This document shows positions 1 to 9,473 of a DNA stretch of 64,000 bases, in pieces. The DNA is from Streptomyces odontomachi. Lineage in GTDB: Bacteria; Actinomycetota; Actinomycetes; Streptomycetales; Streptomycetaceae. Both the position numbers and the translations under genes were made by a program. Position 1 is the stretch's first letter, and every line of letters starts with the position of its first letter. The stretch lies in the NCBI RefSeq assembly GCF_024435355.1, contig NZ_JAMJWG010000018.1:62001-126000 (forward strand). The letters are read 5' to 3'. The notes under the pieces are model-generated. The model saw nothing but the letters and a program-made list of their open reading frames with translations. It had not been told where the DNA came from and ran no database searches.

Positions 1-150
1 CCAGTACAGCGGACCGCCGGCGATGAGGGCGACGATGACCAGCAGCGCGTACAGCCCGAAGCGCTGGGCGCGTTGGGCGCCGGTGCGGGGCCGCACCGGG
101 GTGACGGCGGGGGCCGGCCGGACGTCCGGCGTGGAGTCGACGGCGGTCAC
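1..150 (-). CDS. Carbohydrate ABC transporter permease (MalG type), N-terminal part
   Basis: Only the first 50 codons are in the window; the gene runs off the left edge. It starts with GTG and overlaps the stop of the upstream permease in a GTGA, so the two are translationally coupled. The visible part is a Pro/Arg-rich cytoplasmic leader followed by the start of a hydrophobic helix (YALLVIVALIAGG) and PLYW, as in MalG-type inner-membrane subunits of CUT1 sugar importers. The family is inferred mainly from its coupling to a MalF-type permease; the EAA loop is outside the window. Confidence 0.75.
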   Translation of the reverse strand, partial: MTAVDSTPDVRPAPAVTPVRPRTGAQRAQRFGLYALLVIVALIAGGPLYW

Positions 151-1106
151 TGGTAGTGCACCTTTCGCTCGAGGAAGCGCGCCTGGAATCCGGTGATCAG
201 CAGCAGCACCACGAACATGACCATCGCGGCGGCCGAGGCCCGGCCCGCGTCGAAGGTGCGGAAGCCCTGGTCGTAGATGAACCAGCTGAGGATCGAGGTG
301 GAGGTACCGGGCCCGCCGCCGGTCATCACGGCGATCACGTCGAATGCCTGGAAGGTGCTGATGGTGCAGGTGACCAGCAGGAAGAAGGTGACCGGCGACA
401 GCAGCGGCAGCACGATCCTGCGCAGCCGGGTCCAGGGGCCGGCGCCGTCCAGCGCCGCGGCCTCGAACACGTCCCTGGGCAGGCCCTGGAGGCCGGCCAG
501 GTAGACCACGGCGACGAAGCCGGTGTTCTTCCAGAGGTAGACCATGACCAGGCCGAACAGCGCCCACTTCGAGTCGGTCATCATCGCCGGCGCGGTCAGG
601 CCGAGCGGGGCCAGCAGCGGGCGTATCAGTCCGAAGTTGGGGTCGAAGAGGAACAGCCAGAGGGTGCCGACCGCGGCCCCGGAGAGCACGTAGGGGGCGA
701 AGGTCAGGGTCCTGACGACATCCCGGCCGCGCAGTCGCTGGTTGAGCAGCAGCGCGGTGGCCAGGCCGAACACCAGACCACCGGCGACGACGCCGACCAC
801 GAACAGCACCGTGGTCCACAGGCTGCCGAGGAAGTCCGGATCGGTGAACAGCGAGGAGTAGTTCTCCAGGCCGACCATGTTCCAGGACGAGGAGACCATG
901 TCCCAGTCGGTGAAGCTCAGATAGGCGTTGTAGATCACCGGCCAGTAGGCGAAGACCAGCAGGAAGAAGAAGTTCGGGGCGGCGAAGGCGGCGAACAACA
1001 GATAGTCGCGCCGCCGGCGCCGGGCGCGGGCCTGGCGTCCTGCCTCACCGGCGAGCGCCGGGCCCGGCGGGGCGGCGCTGCCGTCCTGCTTCACGTCGGT
1101 GGTCAA
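147..1106 (-). CDS. Sugar ABC transporter permease (MalF/UgpA type)
   Basis: 319-residue integral membrane subunit of a CUT1-type sugar importer. After an Arg-rich cytoplasmic N-terminus there are about six hydrophobic segments, and the EAA loop that docks on the ATPase is clear (DVFEAAALDGAGPWTRLRRI, then LPLL). The start is TTG at 1106, with GAAGG upstream as a rather distant ribosome binding site. The stop overlaps the next permease start by 4 bases. The solute-binding protein and ATPase genes of the system are not visible here; the binding protein would normally lie just upstream, but position 1107 onward is a promoter region. Substrate unknown. Confidence 0.9.
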   Translation of the reverse strand: MTTDVKQDGSAAPPGPALAGEAGRQARARRRRRDYLLFAAFAAPNFFFLLVFAYWPVIYNAYLSFTDWDMVSSSWNMVGLENYSSLFTDPDFLGSLWTTVLFVVGVVAGGLVFGLATALLLNQRLRGRDVVRTLTFAPYVLSGAAVGTLWLFLFDPNFGLIRPLLAPLGLTAPAMMTDSKWALFGLVMVYLWKNTGFVAVVYLAGLQGLPRDVFEAAALDGAGPWTRLRRIVLPLLSPVTFFLLVTCTISTFQAFDVIAVMTGGGPGTSTSILSWFIYDQGFRTFDAGRASAAAMVMFVVLLLITGFQARFLERKVHYQ

Positions 1107-1156
1107 GACTGCGGTGTCCTTCCGGTGAAACGTACGGCGCCCCGGGCTGGGCGCAG

Positions 1157-1171
1157 TTTCTGAACCAGAAA
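1157..1171. promoter_or_regulatory. Palindromic operator candidate upstream of sugar ABC genes
   Basis: TTTCTGAACCAGAAA is a perfect 6-bp inverted repeat with a 3-base centre, 51 bases before the TTG start of the permease operon. Its size and position fit a sugar-responsive repressor of LacI or ROK type, which is an inference; no such regulator gene lies in the window next to it. Confidence 0.45.
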
Positions 1172-1308
1172 TACCAACAAGGTGAACGAGAAGAGAACAC
1201 CGCTGCGTGTTACGACTTGGCAGCCGAACTGATCGTCAGGCCGCCGCGTGGCCCCGCCGTTGCCCCTCTGACCTGGTAGCAGGAGGGTCGGAGCGAGGGG
1301 GGAACCGG

Positions 1309-1329
1309 CATCACATCCGACGTGTGATG
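1309..1329. promoter_or_regulatory. Inverted repeat CATCACA-N7-TGTGATG
   Basis: A perfect 7-bp inverted repeat with a 7-base spacer, between the divergent permease and deacetylase genes. It could be an operator for either direction. The TGTGATG half occurs again at 1385-1391, immediately before the 13-bp repeat array. Confidence 0.4.
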
Positions 1330-1389
1330 TCTGCCCGCCCAAAGCGATCCTTCCGTTTGCATCCTTACCGAGCCCCGCTATGCATGTGA

Positions 1390-1435
1390 TGTATACACTG
1401 CCTCTATACGTGCGGTGTATACAGCGAGTGTATAG
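1390..1435. repeat. Four 13-bp-spaced TGTATAC direct repeats before the deacetylase start
   Basis: TGTATAC begins at 1390 and 1416, TCTATAC at 1403 and TGTATAG at 1429, so four units lie exactly 13 bp apart and end 9 bases before the ATG at 1445. Two units (1390-1397 and 1416-1423) are full TGTATACA palindromes. The remaining bases of each unit are not conserved, so selection seems to act on the 7-mer and its phase. The array may also supply the -10 element, as each unit contains TATAC. Function inferred: cooperative regulator binding. Confidence 0.6.
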
Positions 1436-1444
1436 TCCGGATCC

Positions 1445-2233
1445 ATGCTGACCAGGATCAAGAACCGGTTCCGCGGCGTGCCGGTCGTGCCGCGCGCAGG
1501 GGTGGCCGTCACGGCCGCGCTGGCCCTCGCGCTGACCGTCACCGGCTGCACCCGCTACGACACCACCAGCCCGAGCTCCGCCCGTGCGCACGCCGAAGAG
1601 GCGTCGCTGCCCGCCGGCGCCGTCGACTGCCGCAAGGCGAAGTGCATCGCGCTCACCTTCGACGCCGGCCCGAGCGAGCACAGTGCGCGGCTCCTCGACA
1701 TCCTCAAGGAGAAGCACGTCCACGCGACGTTCTTCCTGCTCGGCAAGCGGCACATCGAGCGGTATCCGAAGCTCGTCGAGCGGATGGCCGCGGAGGGCCA
1801 CGAGGTGGCCAGCCACACCTGGGACCACCGGATCCTCACCGAGATCCAGCCCGACGAGATACGGGCGGAGCTGAACCGTCCCAGCGCGGCGATAGCGAGG
1901 CTCACCGGTCACAAGCCGACGCTGATGCGGCCACCGCAGGGCCGCACCAACAAGACGGTCAACGACATCTGCCACGACCTGGGCATCTCCGAAGTGCTGT
2001 GGAGCGTGACCGCGAAGGACTACCTGACGAAGGACTCCTCGCTCATCCGCCGGCGGGTGCTGGACCAGGCCGGGCGGGACGGCATCATCCTGCTGCACGA
2101 CATCTACGACGGCACGGTGCCGGCCGTGCCGTCGATCATCGACGCCCTCAAGAAGCGGGGCTACGTGTTCGTGACGGTGCCCCAGTTGTTAGCACCCGCG
2201 AAGCCGGTCCCCGGGACGGTCTACAAGCCGTGA
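1445..2233 (+). CDS. Polysaccharide deacetylase family lipoprotein (NodB/CE4 fold)
   Basis: 262 residues. An N-terminal signal ends in a lipobox (VTGC, Cys35), so it should be a membrane-anchored extracytoplasmic lipoprotein. The CE4 domain follows: motif 1 TFDAGP (residues 71-76), motif 2 SHTWDH, motif 3 RPPQGR and motif 5 ILLHD. CE4 enzymes remove N-acetyl groups from chitin oligomers or peptidoglycan. In the usual motif 1 (TFDDG) the second Asp binds the metal; here it is Ala, a variant I believe is common among streptomycete relatives, so activity is uncertain. Codon 249 (2189-2191) is TTA, implying dependence on the bldA tRNA. There is no obvious ribosome binding site; the start is preceded by the 13-bp repeat array. 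Confidence 0.88.
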   Translation: MLTRIKNRFRGVPVVPRAGVAVTAALALALTVTGCTRYDTTSPSSARAHAEEASLPAGAVDCRKAKCIALTFDAGPSEHSARLLDILKEKHVHATFFLLGKRHIERYPKLVERMAAEGHEVASHTWDHRILTEIQPDEIRAELNRPSAAIARLTGHKPTLMRPPQGRTNKTVNDICHDLGISEVLWSVTAKDYLTKDSSLIRRRVLDQAGRDGIILLHDIYDGTVPAVPSIIDALKKRGYVFVTVPQLLAPAKPVPGTVYKP

Positions 2234-2329
2234 GCCCGCGCGCCCCGGGCGGGCGCCGGCGACCTGGCAGGGCCCTCGGCGGGGCGTGGCACACCGTGCG
2301 CCCTCAGGGTCGCTCCCTACCATCGTCCG

Positions 2330-2800
2330 ATGGTGACCTTCGAGATCGCGCGCGACGTACCGCACCCGGTGGCGGAGACCTGGCGCCGCCTCACCACATG
2401 GGAGCGGCACGCCGACGCGGTGCCGTGGACGCGCGTGATCGTCACCACGCCGCCGCCCACCGGCGTGGGCACGGTGTTCGTGGCGCGGTCGGGACCCGCG
2501 GGGCCCCGGCTGGGGCGGCTCCGGGTCGACGACCCGATGGAGGTCACCCGGTGGCGCCCACCGCGGGACGGCACGGACGGCAGGCCCTGCACGGCCGCGA
2601 TGTGCCGGTTGGACAAGCGCGGCCGGACGGTCCTGGGCTGGGCCGAGATCGACGTACGGCCACAAGCCGCCGGGTCCCGAGTGGTGTGGCGCGAGGAGTT
2701 GCGGGTGCGCGGCATGCCACGGTTCCTGGATCCCGCCCTGGGTGCCGTCGCCCGGCGGGTCTTCGGGCGGGCGGTCGATCGGCTGCTGGCGGAGGCGTGA
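2330..2800 (+). CDS. SRPBCC (START/polyketide cyclase-like) family protein
   Basis: 156-residue soluble protein. The opening (VTFEIARDVPHPVAETWRRLTTWERHADAVPW) and the alternating strands ending in a C-terminal amphipathic helix (ALGAVARRVFGRAVDRLLAEA) fit a helix-grip SRPBCC domain that binds a small hydrophobic ligand. These domains act as lipid or aromatic ligand carriers, cyclases, or toxin-like proteins; no ligand can be assigned. It stands alone, 96 bases after the deacetylase, and ends before a strong hairpin shared with the convergent gene. Confidence 0.72.
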   Translation: MVTFEIARDVPHPVAETWRRLTTWERHADAVPWTRVIVTTPPPTGVGTVFVARSGPAGPRLGRLRVDDPMEVTRWRPPRDGTDGRPCTAAMCRLDKRGRTVLGWAEIDVRPQAAGSRVVWREELRVRGMPRFLDPALGAVARRVFGRAVDRLLAEA

Positions 2801-2822
2801 GGTGCGCCGGAACGGTCCTCGT

Positions 2823-2859
2823 CCGCCGGCCGGGCGGGGCACCCTGCGCCGGCCGGCGG
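2823..2859. terminator. Bidirectional hairpin terminator
   Basis: CCGCCGGCCGG (2823-2833) pairs perfectly with CCGGCCGGCGG (2849-2859) around a 15-base loop, between two converging genes. There is no T tract, which is usual for streptomycete terminators. Confidence 0.65.
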
Positions 2860-2902
2860 GTGGGAACCGTCGAGCGGGGTGTGTCGTGGTGCGCGACCCG
2901 CA

Positions 2903-4192
2903 CTACGCCGTTCCGGATCCGTCCTCCCCGGTCCCGGAGCCGTCCTCCCCGGGCAGGTACGACTGCTCCAGCGCGCAGGTCCACACGACGGCGCGCGTGG
3001 CGCCCGCGGCGTCGGCCGCCGAACCGCCCACGCGGTCGTCGTCGGTGATGGCGTAGGCGGAGGAGGCGCCGTCGGGCGCCAGGCGTGGCAGGGCGCGCAT
3101 CGGGCCCGAGCCCGGCCAGATCTCGGCCTGGACCGGGGGCGCCGTGTCGGGCGGCCAGGGGCCCACGACGTAGCTGTCCAGGGCGGTGCCGACCGCCACG
3201 CCGGTCGTCGGGCTGATGTCATCGAGGGTGCCGCTGGTGCGGTCCCCGAGCAGGCCCACGTAGGTGCTCGCCACATCCGGGGAGGCCCAGGTCACGGGCG
3301 TGGTGAGGTCCGCGCGCGAGTAGTAGTCCGTGCCCACGATCCGGCCGGTGTCGTCGATGGCCGTGGGGGTCCAGTAGTCGTAGGTGTCGCCGGGGTAGTA
3401 CGGGCCGAGCAGGGTCGGCGGCGCGGTGGGATCGGCCGGCCAGACCACTCCGCCGTCGAACCACAGGTCGTCCTCGACGCCGTACACGGAACCGGTGACC
3501 AGGCCCGCGTTGTTGATGGCGGTGACCGCGGTGACGGTGAATCCGGGGGCGAGCGCGAGCTGCCGGCGCAGTCGACCACCACTCCATTCCAGGCCCAGCA
3601 GCGTGTCGCCGTCACGGCCTTCGCCGACGATGTGGCCGTGGTCGTTGACCCCGGTCGCCCGGCTGCCGCGGGGCAACAGGTGCACGGCCGGCGCGCCGGC
3701 ACGGTAGCTGAAGGCGACCGAGACGCCCGGAGTGGCGTTGCCGAGGCTTCCCACCATCAGCCCGGAGCGGTTGACGGCCTCGACGGTCCCCTGCGTGTAT
3801 CCGGATGGGAGCGGGATCCGGTGGAGGTGCCGGCCCGTCCAGTAGACCGGCCGGGCCTGCGACACCCCGACGCTGAGCGCACCGGCCCCGAAGTCGTCGA
3901 CCCGGCTGGTGCCGTCGCCGGGCAGCGAGTCCAGCACCCGGATCGCCGGATCGCACGTCGCACCGGCGTGGCCGGCACCGTCCGCCCGCGCCGGGCCCGC
4001 GGCGGTCAGAGCGGTGGCGACGAGCGAGCCCGCCGCCACCGCCAACACCGCCGCGCGTCTCGCGCGCAACACCGCCGCGCGTCTCGCGCGCAACACCGTC
4101 GCACGTCTCGCGCGTGACACCGCCGCGGGTCTCCCGCGTAACACCGTCACGCGTCTCGCATGTCCCGCCGCCTGCCTCGCTGTCTCTTTCAT
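2903..4192 (-). CDS. Secreted HAF-type repeat protein with Arg-rich repetitive signal peptide
   Basis: 429 residues from ATG at 4192, chosen because GGAGGGG lies just upstream; an in-frame start 23 codons further up lacks a site. The signal sequence has a long Arg-rich n-region built from an 8-residue repeat (RARRAAVL and variants), then a hydrophobic core and an Ala-x-Ala-like cleavage region (AGPARADGA). The mature part has repeated blades each carrying an I/VNxxGxxVG motif (VNRSGLMVGS, VNDHGHIVGE, INNAGLVTGS, IDDTGRIVGT), as in extracellular HAF-repeat proteins, probably a beta-propeller. Function unknown. Codon 18 (4139-4141) is TTA, suggesting bldA control. The C-terminus ends in a short acidic Gly/Ser repeat (GEDGSGT twice). 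Confidence 0.75.
   Translation of the reverse strand: MKETARQAAGHARRVTVLRGRPAAVSRARRATVLRARRAAVLRARRAAVLAVAAGSLVATALTAAGPARADGAGHAGATCDPAIRVLDSLPGDGTSRVDDFGAGALSVGVSQARPVYWTGRHLHRIPLPSGYTQGTVEAVNRSGLMVGSLGNATPGVSVAFSYRAGAPAVHLLPRGSRATGVNDHGHIVGEGRDGDTLLGLEWSGGRLRRQLALAPGFTVTAVTAINNAGLVTGSVYGVEDDLWFDGGVVWPADPTAPPTLLGPYYPGDTYDYWTPTAIDDTGRIVGTDYYSRADLTTPVTWASPDVASTYVGLLGDRTSGTLDDISPTTGVAVGTALDSYVVGPWPPDTAPPVQAEIWPGSGPMRALPRLAPDGASSAYAITDDDRVGGSAADAAGATRAVVWTCALEQSYLPGEDGSGTGEDGSGTA
4044..4163. repeat. Five-unit 24-bp tandem repeat inside a signal-peptide region
   Basis: The block AACACCG (GACACCG in one unit) recurs at 4044, 4068, 4092, 4116 and 4140, exactly 24 bp apart, and each unit ends in a variant of CGTCTCGCG. 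On the minus strand every unit encodes eight residues, so copy number changes keep the frame and only lengthen the positively charged n-region of the secreted protein. Confidence 0.85.
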
Positions 4193-4289
4193 GTCCCCTC
4201 CCCGGGTGCAGGAAAATTCCGAACAGTCGTCCGGTCGCAGGCCCATGATGAACCCATTCACCCCGGGGCGGGATAGGAATCGCTCATTT

Positions 4290-5075
4290 CTACGAATATG
4301 AGGTTTTCAGGAGCTGCTCCTGGAGGTCGGCGTAGGCGACCGCGGCGGGTAGTGCGCGGTCGCCCACGCGGAGCGCGGAGGCCACCTCCGCCGCCGCGTG
4401 CAGCGCGGCGCGGTAGGGCAGGGAGCCGGTGCTGACCCGGCGCACGCCGAGTTCGCCCAGGTCGGCGAGTGACCGACCGGGGATCACCAGCACGTTCACC
4501 GGCACCGGCAGGTTGCCCGTCAGCTCGCGCAGCACGGCCGGATCCGTCGCGCCGGGCACGAAGACCCCGTCTGCACCGGCCTCGACGTACCGTGTGGCAC
4601 GCTCCAGCGTCGTCCCCACCTCCGCGTCCTGGCCGAGCCAGTACGTGTCGACCCGGGCGTTGACGAACAGCTCGGGTCGGCGCTCCTTGACGGCCGCCAC
4701 CTTCGCTGCGTGCACCTGGGGCGAGACCAGCCGCTCGGCCGTGCTGTCCTCGATGTTGACGCCCGCCGCGTCGAGGCCGGCCACGTAGTCGGCGACCCGC
4801 TCGGGATCGTCGTCGTAGCCGTCCTCGATGTCGACGCTGATGTGGCACGGCAGGCCGGACAGGGCGCGGGCCAGCGCGAGGTTCGCGTCCCTCGTGGCAC
4901 GCCCGGCGTCCGGCCGGCCGCGGGACGCGGCGACGCCGAGGCTCGTGGTGCCGATCGCCTCGAACCCCGCGGCAAGGAAGGTCAGTGCGGAGGACACGTC
5001 CCAGGCGTTGGGGAGGAGCAGCGGTGCACGGTCGTGGTGCAGTTCATGGAAGGTACGCGGGGTACTTGAGGCCAT
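4290..5075 (-). CDS. Isocitrate lyase/PEP mutase family enzyme
   Basis: 261 residues, full length for the short members of this TIM-barrel superfamily, which cleave or form C-C or P-C bonds next to a carboxylate (PEP mutase, 2-methylisocitrate lyase, oxaloacetate hydrolase). Visible signatures are LPNAWDVSSA near the N-terminus, the Mg-binding strand SVDIEDGYDDDPERV, GVNIEDS, and the C-terminal RRVSTGSLPYRAAL. The KKCGH-type motif of true isocitrate lyases is absent, so it is not a glyoxylate-cycle enzyme. It stands alone between the HAF-repeat gene and the xanthine dehydrogenase operon; substrate unknown. Confidence 0.85.
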   Translation of the reverse strand: MASSTPRTFHELHHDRAPLLLPNAWDVSSALTFLAAGFEAIGTTSLGVAASRGRPDAGRATRDANLALARALSGLPCHISVDIEDGYDDDPERVADYVAGLDAAGVNIEDSTAERLVSPQVHAAKVAAVKERRPELFVNARVDTYWLGQDAEVGTTLERATRYVEAGADGVFVPGATDPAVLRELTGNLPVPVNVLVIPGRSLADLGELGVRRVSTGSLPYRAALHAAAEVASALRVGDRALPAAVAYADLQEQLLKTSYS

Positions 5076-5166
5076 GAGTTCACGATAGAGCCGATAGAAC
5101 GTGTGTGCGAGACGGGAGGGAGAGTCGGGCGCGCGGTCCGGCGCGTGGTCCGGCGCGCCTCAGCCA

Positions 5167-5220
5167 ATCAGAGCGGAGCGGCACATCAGAGCGGACAAGC
5201 AGATCAGAGCGGGCAGAAGG
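5167..5220. repeat. Three 18-bp tandem repeats at the 3' end of the xdhC-like gene
   Basis: ATCAGAGCGG begins at 5167, 5185 and 5203, with 18-bp spacing. The last copy contains the stop codon of the XdhC gene (5204-5206). On the minus strand the array follows the stop as repeated CCGCTCTGAT. Because the stop sits in the repeat, slippage there could alter the C-terminus. Confidence 0.7.
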
Positions 5221-6340
5221 CGTCCCGGCCCGGCGCATCGCGGTGGATCGGCACCCGCCCGCCGGTGAGCGGCGTGCCACTGCCGCCGCGGCGGTGCGCG
5301 ACGATCTCCGCGGCGATCGACAGGGCCGTCTCCTCGGGAGTGCGGGCGCCCAGGTCCAGGCCGATCGGCGAGCGCAGCCGGGCCAGCTCCGGCTCGCCGA
5401 CACCCACCTCGCGCAGCCGCCGCAGACGGTCCTCGTGGGTGCGGCGGGAGCCCATCGCGCCGACGTAGGCGACGGGCATCCCGAGTGCCCGGCGCAGCAG
5501 CGGCACGTCGAACTTGGCGTCATGGGTCAGGACGCACAGCACGGTGCGGCCGTCCACGTCGGTGCGCTCCAGGTACTCGTGCGGCCACTCCACCACGACC
5601 TCGTCGGCGTGCGGGAAGCGGGCGTGCGTCGCGAAGACCGGCCGCGCGTCGCAGACCGTCACGCGATACCCGAGGAAGGCGCCGACCTGCACCAACGCCG
5701 TGGCGAAGTCGACCGCCCCGAAGACGATCATGCGTGGCGGCGGCGCCGTCGACTCGACGAAGAGAGTGAGCGTGGCACCGCCCGCCGTGCCACGTACCTC
5801 CACCGCTGCGGTGCGGCCCGCGTCGAGCAGCATCCGGAGCCGTGCCGCGGCGCGGCGGTCCACCGCGTCGCCCGCCCCGCACCCGCCCTCGTACGAGCCG
5901 TCCGACCGCAGGTACAGGGGCCGGCCGAGCAGCGGGGCCGGTCCGGCGACGACCCGCGCGAGCGCCAGCGTGTGCCCGGCCGCGGCGTCGGCAAGCGCGG
6001 CGCCGAGCACACCGCGCACCGCATCGCCCGCACGCACCGGGGTGACCAGCACATCGATGACGCCGCCGCAGGTCAGCCCCACGGCAAAGGCGTCCTCGTC
6101 ACTGTGGCCGTAACGCTCCAGGACGGTTCGGCCGTCGTCGAGGGCCTGCCGGCACAGGTCGTAGACCGCGCCCTCCACGCAGCCGCCCGAGACCGAGCCG
6201 ATCGCCGTGCCGTCGGCGTCCACGGCCAGCGCGGCACCGGGCTGGCGCGGCGCGCTGCCGCCCACGGACACCACCGTGGCCACCGCGAACTCCCGGCCCT
6301 GCGCGACCCACCGGTGCAGTTCCTCGGCGATGTCCAGCAT
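5204..6340 (-). CDS. XdhC/CoxI family molybdenum cofactor maturation protein
   Basis: 378 residues. XdhC proteins bind, sulfurate or deliver the molybdenum cofactor to xanthine-dehydrogenase-type enzymes. The N-terminal XdhC/CoxI domain is recognisable (ATVVSVGGSAPRQPGAAL, then GSVSGGCVEGAV and LTCGGVIDVLV, with the conserved Cys residues) and the C-terminal Rossmann-like XdhC_C domain has VFGAVDFATALVQVGAFLGY and AYVGAMGSRRTHEDR. AGGAGG lies 5 bases before the ATG. It is last in the operon, 141 bases after the molybdopterin subunit, as expected for its dedicated chaperone. Confidence 0.9.
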   Translation of the reverse strand: MLDIAEELHRWVAQGREFAVATVVSVGGSAPRQPGAALAVDADGTAIGSVSGGCVEGAVYDLCRQALDDGRTVLERYGHSDEDAFAVGLTCGGVIDVLVTPVRAGDAVRGVLGAALADAAAGHTLALARVVAGPAPLLGRPLYLRSDGSYEGGCGAGDAVDRRAAARLRMLLDAGRTAAVEVRGTAGGATLTLFVESTAPPPRMIVFGAVDFATALVQVGAFLGYRVTVCDARPVFATHARFPHADEVVVEWPHEYLERTDVDGRTVLCVLTHDAKFDVPLLRRALGMPVAYVGAMGSRRTHEDRLRRLREVGVGEPELARLRSPIGLDLGARTPEETALSIAAEIVAHRRGGSGTPLTGGRVPIHRDAPGRDAFCPL

Positions 6341-6481
6341 GTCGGCCTCCTGGGGTCACGGTCCCTCCCATGGTGCTACGGGAGCGGATCTTCCGACGTT
6401 ACGCGCCGCGCGTGGCCCGGTGGTGGAGCGGACGCGCGGGCTCCACACCGGCCCCCGCCAGGACGCCCATCGGCACCAGCG

Positions 6482-8881
<2,400 letters not shown>

Positions 8882-8882
8882 G

Positions 8883-9473
8883 TCAGACCGCCTCCCCCTG
8901 CCGGGCGGCCGCGAGCCGGACCGCGTCCATGATCTTCTCGTAGCCGGTACACCGGCACAGGTTGCCCGAGAGCGCCTCGCGGATGTCCTCGTCGGACGGT
9001 CCCCCGCTGCCCGAAGCGTGGGGGTGGTGCCCCCTGGTGCGCTCCAGCAGTTCGTCGACGGCGACCAGCAACCCCGGGGTGCAGAAGCCGCACTGCACGG
9101 CGCCCGCGTCCAGGAACGCCTGCTGAACGGGCGAGAGCGGCACGGCATCGTCGCCCGGCGCGGCGCCGCCCGCCGGCCCCGTCTCGTCGCCGTGGGCAGC
9201 GGCGTCGAGCGCGTCGCGCTGCCGGGCGTGCTCGGCGAGCCCTTCGACCGTCAGTACCTCGCGACCCTCCACCTGCCCCGCGGCGACCAGGCAGGCGCAC
9301 ACCGGCACACCGTCGAGGCGCACCGTGCACGAGCCGCATTCGCCCTGCTCGCAGGCGTTCTTGGAGCCGGCAAGACCGAGCCGCTCACGCAACACGTACA
9401 GCAGGCTCTCGCCCTCCCACACGTCGTCGGCCTGCTGCTGGCGGCCGTTGACCATGAACCGCACGCGCATCAC
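8883..9473 (-). CDS. Xanthine dehydrogenase family, 2Fe-2S subunit
   Basis: 196-residue electron-transfer subunit with two [2Fe-2S] clusters. The plant-ferredoxin-type N-terminal cluster is CEQGECGSC plus a later Cys (PVCAC); the C-terminal helical cluster is QCGFCTPG and GNLCRCTGY. Between them lies an unusually long Gly/Ala/Asp-rich insertion (about residues 85-115), and a second one (HPHASGSGGPSD) precedes the last motif, making it longer than the usual 155-170 residues. The start overlaps the stop of the FAD subunit in ATGA, so the two are coupled. Confidence 0.94.
   Translation of the reverse strand: MMRVRFMVNGRQQQADDVWEGESLLYVLRERLGLAGSKNACEQGECGSCTVRLDGVPVCACLVAAGQVEGREVLTVEGLAEHARQRDALDAAAHGDETGPAGGAAPGDDAVPLSPVQQAFLDAGAVQCGFCTPGLLVAVDELLERTRGHHPHASGSGGPSDEDIREALSGNLCRCTGYEKIMDAVRLAAARQGEAV

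Larger units (their letters stand above)
1107..1444. other. Divergent intergenic region, 338 bp, rich in operator-like repeats
   Basis: This gap separates the sugar permease gene (leftward) from the deacetylase gene (rightward). I see no convincing gene. It holds two perfect inverted repeats (1157-1171 and 1309-1329) and a four-unit 13-bp tandem array (1390-1435), listed separately. It is visibly more AT-rich next to 1385-1436 than the surrounding coding DNA. Confidence 0.7.

Noticed and set aside
1..1106. Link between the left-edge sugar permeases and the right-edge solute-binding protein
   Set aside because: They are more than 62 kb apart with complete unrelated operons between; both are common CUT1 components and nothing ties them together.
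1207..1389. 60-codon plus-strand ORF before the deacetylase
   Set aside because: No ribosome binding site, Arg/Pro-rich composition, and it overlaps the inverted repeat at 1309-1329; more likely promoter DNA.
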